Assembly: GCA_030824175.1 (NCBI GenBank) | Contig: JAVBYH010000310.1 | Location: 1-11,601 of the forward strand | Length of the DNA: 11,601 bases | Source of the DNA: Bacteroidota bacterium | Lineage (GTDB): Bacteria > Bacteroidota > Ignavibacteria > UBA10030 > UBA8401 | Reading direction: 5' to 3' | Shown: in pieces, positions 7,137-11,601 of the stretch | Numbering within the stretch: the stretch's first letter is position 1 | Layout: each line of letters starts with the position of its first letter | Position numbers and translations under genes: made by a program | Notes under the pieces: generated by a model | The model's database searches: none | What the model was told of the DNA's origin: nothing | What the model saw: the letters and a program-made list of their open reading frames with translations, nothing else

Positions 7137-7949
7137 TTAGGACGCCACGGACTCTTTCGGCGCCTCCGGGGAGGCCTCCTTACCGAGTTCGTCAATTTTA
7201 TTCTGGACATCCTCGCCGATCTGCACGAACCGCGTCTTGATGCGCTCGAAGCATTCGTCGATCTGCTTCCAATCGACAGGCTCCATTTTCGCAAGGTCCT
7301 CGAGCTCCGCCCCAAGCAGGGTGATGTCGTCGTAGCCGACGGTGCCGCCGCTGCCCTTGAGATCGTGTGCGACCTTTGTCAGTTCGACCGTGTGCTTCAG
7401 GTCGATGGCCGTGCGGATCTTGTTCCGTTTCTCGTTGAAGAGGCTCACGAAATGTTTCGCAAGGCGCAGCGTGAGACGCTTTTGGTCCTCGAGCGTGAAG
7501 CGCTGTGTCGAGAACCGTTCGTTCTCGCGGAGCAGGTGAAGGCGCCGCACTTTTTTCATGTATTCCTCGCCGAGCAGGTCGACGAGCTTCTTGTTCAGCA
7601 CTTCCTCGTTGAACGGCTTGGAAAGCACGGCATTGGCACCGGCTTCGACCGCCGCGACCACATGCTGCCTGTCCGTATGCGCGGAGATGATGATGACCGG
7701 CGTTGTGATGCCGGAAGCGCGGTTGCGCAGCGTGCGCAGCACCTGCATGCCGTCGAAATTGGGCATGAGCAGGTCCAGCACGATCAGCGAGGGGCGCACC
7801 TCCATCACCTTCTTCAAGCCTTCGTAGCCGTCATTCGCCGTGACGACGGTAAAAAACAACCGCTGAAAAAACAACTTCAATGCCTGCCGTGTCACGGCCC
7901 CGTCGTCGATGATGAGGACTGTCGGGACCTGTTCTTCACTCTGTGCCAT
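7137..7949 (-). CDS. Response regulator with receiver and C-terminal Hpt phosphotransfer domain
   Basis: A 270-residue protein joining a receiver to a histidine phosphotransfer domain. Receiver (1-127): D15/D16 (VLIIDDG), acceptor Asp59 (LIVLDLLMP), Ser89 in the switch position (IIISAH) and Lys111 (VLSKPF). A charged linker (128-160) leads to the Hpt helix bundle with VAHDLKGSGGTVG (193-205), where His195 is the expected phosphate carrier. Hpt domains relay phosphate from the receiver of a hybrid kinase to a final receiver; both kinds of partner are encoded in this cluster. The C-terminal 20 residues look disordered (EASPEAPKESVAS). Its ATG at 7949 lies inside the end of csrA, a 14-base overlap, so the two are translationally linked. 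Receiver-Hpt proteins without a kinase occur elsewhere. The role here in motility is inferred from gene order. Confidence 0.92.
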   Translation of the reverse strand: MAQSEEQVPTVLIIDDGAVTRQALKLFFQRLFFTVVTANDGYEGLKKVMEVRPSLIVLDLLMPNFDGMQVLRTLRNRASGITTPVIIISAHTDRQHVVAAVEAGANAVLSKPFNEEVLNKKLVDLLGEEYMKKVRRLHLLRENERFSTQRFTLEDQKRLTLRLAKHFVSLFNEKRNKIRTAIDLKHTVELTKVAHDLKGSGGTVGYDDITLLGAELEDLAKMEPVDWKQIDECFERIKTRFVQIGEDVQNKIDELGKEASPEAPKESVAS

Positions 7950-8208
7950 GCTCTCTCCGTTCGTTGCGTTCCGTCACTTTTTTTGTTTTAAGTAGCGCGG
8001 CGAGCTGTTTCGTGCCCGCCACCGAAGCCTTCGAAGCTTCCTTGTTCTCCGCCTTGATGCGGTCGTACACCTCGCCGCGGTGAACGGTGATCGACTTGGG
8101 GGCGTCGATGCCGAGCTTGATCTGGCCGTCGTGGAGTTGCACAACCGTGACGGTGATCGAATCGCCGATCCGGATGGTTTCACCGGGTTTCCGTGTCAAT
8201 ATTAACAT
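7936..8208 (-). CDS. csrA: Carbon storage regulator CsrA with long C-terminal tail
   Basis: CsrA is a small dimeric RNA-binding protein that binds GGA motifs in mRNA leaders, often covering the ribosome binding site, and in flagellated bacteria with FliW it represses flagellin translation. Residues 1-55 are a textbook CsrA: MLILTRKPGETIRIGD, KLGIDAPKSITVHRGEVYDRI, with the RNA-contact residues Leu4, Arg6 and Arg44. The protein is 90 residues, against 61 in E. coli and about 74 in Bacillus; the extra tail (55-90) is helical and basic (KASVAGTKQLAALLKTKK). In FliW-containing species an extended CsrA tail is part of the FliW contact, which fits the adjacent fliW. The start ATG at 8208 has AAGGAAGG at 8214-8221. 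The end overlaps the next gene by 14 bases. The ribosome binding site lies in a small hairpin described separately. Confidence 0.95.
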   Translation of the reverse strand: MLILTRKPGETIRIGDSITVTVVQLHDGQIKLGIDAPKSITVHRGEVYDRIKAENKEASKASVAGTKQLAALLKTKKVTERNERREHGTE

Positions 8209-8210
8209 GA

Positions 8211-8227
8211 GTACCTTCCTTGGTTAC
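8211..8227 (-). promoter_or_regulatory. Candidate CsrA-binding hairpin over the csrA ribosome binding site
   Basis: On the minus strand the sequence GTAACC-AAGGAA-GGTAC can form a 5-bp stem with one bulged A, holding a six-base loop AAGGAA. A GGA in a hexaloop closed by C-G pairs is the known form of a high-affinity CsrA site (consensus RUACARGGAUGU; CAAGGAAG here matches 7 of 8 core bases). The loop and its 3' arm form the Shine-Dalgarno of csrA, so bound CsrA would block its own translation. That autoregulation is inferred. Confidence 0.5.
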
Positions 8228-8244
8228 GATGGTTCACGCCTGTG

Positions 8245-8640
8245 CTAAAATACTTTCTGGGCTATGGAATAGTGATCGTCCGTGAGGATCACCTGACGGC
8301 CTGTCTGTGTCCGGGAATCGATGACGATCGGACTCTTGAGGTTCGCCGTTGTGTCGTCGAGCGACGCGCGCAGGCAGACGACGGCAAACAGCTCGTACTC
8401 CCCCTCGCCCGCGGACGGGATCACGGGCTTGTAGCCGGGATTGATCTCGCGCGGATCGATGAGGGGAAAGCACAGGTCGCTGTGCTGCGTCGAGACCAGC
8501 CAGCGGAAGGGCTCGGAATCCTCGTCGTGGACGATCACAAATTCGGTCCATTCTTCGAAACCGATGATGCCGTTGGGAAATGCGACGCGGAGGTCGTCGC
8601 CGCATTCCAGCTCACCGAATTGTCGTGAAAAAAATTTCAT
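8245..8640 (-). CDS. fliW: Flagellar assembly factor FliW (CsrA antagonist)
   Basis: FliW is a small cytoplasmic beta-barrel protein that binds either flagellin or CsrA; when flagellin is exported, free FliW sequesters CsrA and lets flagellin mRNA be translated. The 131-residue protein has the family motifs FPNGIIGFEEW (21-31), STQHSDLCFPLIDP (50-63), TANLKSPIVID (98-108) and GRQVIL (115-120). Length is a little under the usual 140-150. Start ATG at 8640 is preceded by AAAGGAG, which overlaps the stop of the upstream motB, with a rather long spacer of about 12 bases. csrA begins 36 bases after its stop, the usual fliW-csrA order. The flagellin gene itself is not in the window. Confidence 0.95.
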   Translation of the reverse strand: MKFFSRQFGELECGDDLRVAFPNGIIGFEEWTEFVIVHDEDSEPFRWLVSTQHSDLCFPLIDPREINPGYKPVIPSAGEGEYELFAVVCLRASLDDTTANLKSPIVIDSRTQTGRQVILTDDHYSIAQKVF

Positions 8641-8649
8641 GATGCGTAG

Positions 8650-9492
8650 TTACTCCTTTGGTCGCTGTTGTTCCGGCGTGTCGATGATGACGATGTCCAC
8701 GCGCCTGTTTCGTGCCCGATTCTCGTCCGTTGAATTATCCACGAGCGGCTTGAATTCGGAATACCCGACCACGGCGATCTTGTCAGGATTCAGCCCGTGC
8801 CGGGTGATTAAATAATATGCCGTGTTCACCGCCCGCGAGACGGACAGATGCCAGTTCGACGGGAACTCTGCGGTGGCGATCGGCATCGTGTCCGTGTGGC
8901 CTTCCACGCGGACGTCGTTCGGCAGCGTCCGGATGACGGACGCGATCGAATCGAGCGTCACGAACGCGGTCGCCTTCACATCCGCAGCTCCCGATGCGAA
9001 CAGGAGCTTCTCGAGCATGTGGATGGTGATGCCCCGCTCGTTCTTTGTGATCGTCACGCCGCTGCCGAACTGGCTCGTGCCGACGGCGGTCTGTATCTTT
9101 TTGATGAGCTCCGCACGCTCACTCTGCAGTTGAAGCGGCGTGATCGCGTTCGACCGGTCGGCATTCGAGACAATGACCTTCCCGCCGAACATATGCTCGA
9201 ACACGCCCGCCACCTCCTGGTATTTCCCGGCGTCGACCTTGGACACGGCATAGAGCACGATGAACAGGCCGAGGAGCAGCGTGATAAGATCGGCATACGT
9301 CAGCAAATAGCGGTCGGTCTTGTTGTCGTCTTCCGCAGGCGATGCATGGAGCCTGCTGCGCCTTATTCGGCTCTGTTCCCGGGAAGCGAGCTCAGGAGTT
9401 TTGCCTTGAGCACGTTCGAGACCTCGCCCTGCTGAATAGCCAACACTCCCTCGAGCAGGATCTCTAAAAATTGTTTTTCTTCGAGATGACAT
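8650..9492 (-). CDS. motB: Flagellar motor stator protein MotB (second pair, short type); start uncertain
   Basis: A second MotB. The membrane helix reads LLTYADLITLLLGLFIVLYA with the ion-binding Asp, most like Bacillus-type MotB; KVDAGKYQEVAGVF follows, then an OmpA-like domain with VRVEGHTDTMPI, WHLSVSRAVNTAYYLI and NRARNRRVDIVI. The interval given runs from the nearest canonical start, ATG at 9492, for 280 residues, but this overlaps the upstream motA by 130 bases and puts the Asp at residue 68, far from the usual 24-32. The expected start sits at the motA stop: ATA at 9364-9366 gives a 238-residue protein with Asp at 26, but ATA is not a normal start. No ATG, GTG or TTG lies in frame between 9492 and the membrane helix. 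I believe the 9366 site is the true start and the extension is spurious. It ends at the ribosome binding site of fliW. Confidence 0.9.
   Translation of the reverse strand: MSSRRKTIFRDPARGSVGYSAGRGLERAQGKTPELASREQSRIRRSRLHASPAEDDNKTDRYLLTYADLITLLLGLFIVLYAVSKVDAGKYQEVAGVFEHMFGGKVIVSNADRSNAITPLQLQSERAELIKKIQTAVGTSQFGSGVTITKNERGITIHMLEKLLFASGAADVKATAFVTLDSIASVIRTLPNDVRVEGHTDTMPIATAEFPSNWHLSVSRAVNTAYYLITRHGLNPDKIAVVGYSEFKPLVDNSTDENRARNRRVDIVIIDTPEQQRPKE
9363..9367 (-). promoter_or_regulatory. motA/motB stop-start junction with ATAA in place of ATGA
   Basis: The minus strand reads GAATAAGG. The motA frame ends GAA TAA. The motB frame reads ATA AGG through the same bases. A single A-to-G change would give the common ATGA overlap (motA stop TGA, motB start ATG) without harming either gene. 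This points to a rare start codon, a point mutation or a base-call error. Confidence 0.5.
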
Positions 9493-10124
9493 AATTTCAA
9501 CCGATCGGATACGGGCAGCCACAGGATGTTCGCGCTGAAGATGCCCCATAACGTTGCAATGAACGCAGAAGCCATATTGTGAATTAAAGCGGTGGGATCC
9601 TCTCCCGCACTCGCCAGCGTCATGATGAGGCCCATGACCGTGCCGATGATGCCCATGGTCGGCGCGTAGCCTCCCATTTTCGTGAAGAGCCCCGCATTAG
9701 CGGCATGGCGTTCCGACATGTGCATGAGCTCGGTCTCGGCGATTGTCCGGATGGACTCCGGATCGGTGCCGTCGATGGCGAGCTGCATCCAGCGGCGCAG
9801 CTGCGGCTGGTCGATCGTCCTCACCTCGTTTTCGAGCGAGAGCAGCCCCTCTTTCCGGGCGCGGATCGAATACCGCACGAGTTTGTCCACGAGCACCGAC
9901 GAATCGTACGGCGGCGGAAACGCCGCGACCTTGAGGTACTCGAAGCACCGCACGAACCGCTCCCACCCGCTTCCGATGATGGCCGTTGCGAAGGTGCCGC
10001 CAAAGACGATCACGATCGGCGGCAGCAGCAACAACGCCCTCACCGATCCCCCTTCGACGATGTACGCCCCGAAGATGGCGAGGACGCCGATTGCCAATCC
10101 TATAAATGACCCGTATCGTTTCAT
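9363..10124 (-). CDS. motA: Flagellar motor stator protein MotA (second pair, short type)
   Basis: A 253-residue MotA of the short class shared by Bacillus MotA/MotP and Vibrio PomA (about 250-270 residues). Membrane helices lie at about 6-24, 30-50, 150-172 and 182-204. The rotor-contact charges Arg90 and Glu98 (ARKEGLLSLENE) and the channel prolines Pro155 (GGYAPTMGIIG) and Pro204 (LWLPVSD) are present. Ion type cannot be settled from sequence alone. Start ATG at 10124 has AAGGG a few bases upstream, overlapping the flgL stop 6 bases away, so it is coupled to flgL. Its partner motB follows with an abnormal junction. The protein differs clearly in length and sequence from the other MotA at 6216-7085, so the two pairs are not a recent duplication. 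Confidence 0.95.
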   Translation of the reverse strand: MKRYGSFIGLAIGVLAIFGAYIVEGGSVRALLLLPPIVIVFGGTFATAIIGSGWERFVRCFEYLKVAAFPPPYDSSVLVDKLVRYSIRARKEGLLSLENEVRTIDQPQLRRWMQLAIDGTDPESIRTIAETELMHMSERHAANAGLFTKMGGYAPTMGIIGTVMGLIMTLASAGEDPTALIHNMASAFIATLWGIFSANILWLPVSDRLKLCHLEEKQFLEILLEGVLAIQQGEVSNVLKAKLLSSLPGNRAE

Positions 10125-10130
10125 GCGCCC

Positions 10131-11015
10131 TTAAATAAAATCAACAAGTGTCTTGGGAATGATCTGCGCGCCGATCTTCAGCGACGTATCAAGAATTGTT
10201 TGCTGATGCTGGAGTTCGACGATCGCCTGCGCGATATCCGTGTCCTGCACTTTCGACAGGATCGACTTCAGCGACGTATTCTGGCTCTCCAATTGTGTCT
10301 GGAACGTATCGAGCCGGTTGAGGGTCGTGCCCGCCTTCACCGACACCGTCATCAGCCTGTCCATCGCATCGGTGACCGCCTGCTGGTCGGCGGCCGTCGC
10401 TTGCGTGCCGCTGCTGAGCGCCTTATAGACGTTGAGCACGGCGTTCAATGCCGCATTGCCGTTGAAGGCATCCTCGCCCGAAATATTCGTCGGCTCCTGG
10501 ATCTGCGGCGCCACATCCAACTTGATCGAACCGGCGACCCCGTTCGGATTCGCGGTCACCGTTTGCGTGGCGGCGTCGTAGGTGAACGGCTGGTCCTTCG
10601 TCTGCGTTCCGCCAAAAATGAATTTGCCGTTGAAGCTCGTGTTCGAAATGTGCAGCAGTTCTTCGAGCATCTGCTGCACGTCGCCGGCGAAGGGGGCGAG
10701 ATCCCGCGGATTCGTCGCCGATGTCGCGCGCGTGAGCGTTTCCTTCAGGCGGACGAACACGTCGGAAGCGGCGTTGAGCGCATCCGCCGTCGTCGTCATC
10801 ATCGCATTGGCGACGGTGATGTTCGATTGGTATTGTTCGTTCTGGTTCACCTTATCCTTGAGCCGGAGCACGGAGGCCCCCCCGGTCGGGTCGTCGGACA
10901 TCGCATTGATTTTCTTCTGGGAGGAGATCTGAAGATTCAATTTATCAATTTTCGAGCGCGAAGTCGAGACACTGTTAAGAAAACTGTTCACCATATTTAA
11001 TTCTGTGACTCGCAT
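10131..11015 (-). CDS. flgL: Flagellar hook-filament junction protein FlgL (HAP3)
   Basis: FlgL forms the outer of two adaptor layers between hook and filament and is exported by the flagellar type III apparatus. The 294-residue protein has the flagellin-like N-terminal helix (MRVTELNMVNSFLNSVSTSR, then KLNLQISSQKKINAMSDDP, in which SDDP is typical) and the matching C-terminal helix (VQDTDIAQAIVELQ, then QTILDTSLKIGAQIIPKTLVDFI), which pair in the core. The middle (about 130-210) is a variable surface domain with FGGTQTKDQPFTYD. No signal peptide is expected because export does not use the Sec pathway. Start ATG at 11015 has GAAGG 7 bases upstream, overlapping the flgK stop 10 bases away. flgK-flgL is a standard gene pair. 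Confidence 0.96.
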   Translation of the reverse strand: MRVTELNMVNSFLNSVSTSRSKIDKLNLQISSQKKINAMSDDPTGGASVLRLKDKVNQNEQYQSNITVANAMMTTTADALNAASDVFVRLKETLTRATSATNPRDLAPFAGDVQQMLEELLHISNTSFNGKFIFGGTQTKDQPFTYDAATQTVTANPNGVAGSIKLDVAPQIQEPTNISGEDAFNGNAALNAVLNVYKALSSGTQATAADQQAVTDAMDRLMTVSVKAGTTLNRLDTFQTQLESQNTSLKSILSKVQDTDIAQAIVELQHQQTILDTSLKIGAQIIPKTLVDFI

Positions 11016-11025
11016 GTCAGTGCCT

Positions 11026-11601
11026 TCAGACTATTTGAAGAATCGTTATCATCATATCATCGACTGTCTTCACAAGCTTTGCCGATGCGTCGTACGCCCG
11101 CTGGAACTTGATCATATTCGTCATTTCTTCGTCGAGGGAAACGCCGGAGAAGGAATTGCGCTGGTTTGCGATCTGCGTCAGGATCAGCTGCTGATTCGTT
11201 TCCTCGCGAATCGCCGTCCCCGAATCGGTGCCGATCTTGCTCGTGAAGGCCGCATAGAACTGATTCTGGCTTTCCGTCCCCCCGTTCATCGTCGGAGCAT
11301 CGAACACATTCGCCAGTTTATTGGCCTGCGCGTTGTCGCCCGCGGCGCCGGTGGCGCTCGCCGCGATGAGGCTGGGGTTGCTGGACAATGCCGCATTCAC
11401 CGTCAGCACGCCGTTGCCGTATGACGTGAAAAAATTCGTGCCCGTCGGCGCGGCCGGATCCGATGCGTTCGTCTTCAGGCCGTAGCCCGCCCGATGGAGC
11501 GTATTGACAGACGACATGATGCTTTGGGCGAGCTGATCGACGGAGGACTGATATCCGGGGATCGTCGAATTGTACTGCTGCAGCATGCCGCCGAGCTCGC
11601 C
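11026..11601 (-). CDS. flgK: Flagellar hook-filament junction protein FlgK (HAP1), C-terminal part (5' end outside window)
   Basis: FlgK forms the inner adaptor layer between hook and filament and is exported by the flagellar apparatus. The open frame runs off the right edge without a start. The visible 191 residues begin GELGGMLQQYNSTIPGYQSS, the FlgK segment after the central region, then VDQLAQSIMSSVNTLHRAGY and, near the end, SGVSLDEEMTNMIKFQRAYDAS and AKLVKTVDDMMITILQIV, the C-terminal helix shared with hook and rod proteins. FlgK is usually 450-650 residues, so most of it lies beyond the window. The internal ATG at 11586 is not the true start. The stop overlaps the ribosome binding site of flgL. 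Confidence 0.95.
   Translation of the reverse strand, partial: GELGGMLQQYNSTIPGYQSSVDQLAQSIMSSVNTLHRAGYGLKTNASDPAAPTGTNFFTSYGNGVLTVNAALSSNPSLIAASATGAAGDNAQANKLANVFDAPTMNGGTESQNQFYAAFTSKIGTDSGTAIREETNQQLILTQIANQRNSFSGVSLDEEMTNMIKFQRAYDASAKLVKTVDDMMITILQIV

Noticed and set aside
10200..11000. A 266-codon plus-strand open frame opposite flgL.
   Set aside because: It is antisense to an unmistakable flgL and its translation is Arg/His-rich with no domain; a shadow frame.

Overview
The window carries one long, tightly packed minus-strand gene cluster for flagellar motility and its control. It runs from the right edge (flgK) to an intrinsic terminator at about 611-645. Beyond the terminator lies a separate minus-strand gene for nucleotide-sugar synthesis (rfbA), cut off by the left edge. 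Base composition is GC-rich by eye. Genes overlap by a few bases or sit within about 50 bp of each other, and nearly all have a visible Shine-Dalgarno sequence. The outer-membrane-type sugar gene, two stator pairs with OmpA-like peptidoglycan-binding domains and a CsrA/FliW pair fit a flagellated diderm bacterium. A flagellated member of the FCB group (Ignavibacteria/Kapabacteria-like) is my best guess, but this is a weak inference.

In transcription order (right to left) the cluster reads: flgK (C-terminal part) and flgL, the hook-filament junction proteins; a short-type motA and its motB; fliW and csrA, the protein/RNA-binding switch that links flagellin level to translation; a receiver-Hpt phosphotransfer protein that overlaps csrA; a second, E. 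coli-like motA/motB pair; a receiver protein with a degenerate HD-GYP domain that overlaps motB; a PAS histidine kinase with a C-terminal receiver; a stand-alone receiver; and a second soluble histidine kinase with a C-terminal receiver, followed by the terminator.

The five signalling proteins together contain every domain of a multistep phosphorelay (kinase, receiver, Hpt, output receiver). None has an obvious membrane segment. Their position interleaved with the stator genes suggests a cytoplasmic relay that tunes motor function or motility commitment. The wiring is inference from gene order. The domain content and key residues can be read directly.

The points most worth checking are: the HD-GYP domain that has lost most metal-ligand positions; the second motB, whose expected start is ATA in an ATAA junction where ATGA would be normal; a hairpin with AAGGAA in its loop over the csrA ribosome binding site, as expected for CsrA autoregulation; and two unlike stator pairs in one operon. 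I saw no tRNA, rRNA, CRISPR array, insertion sequence or attachment site, and no gene-free stretch over 300 bases.
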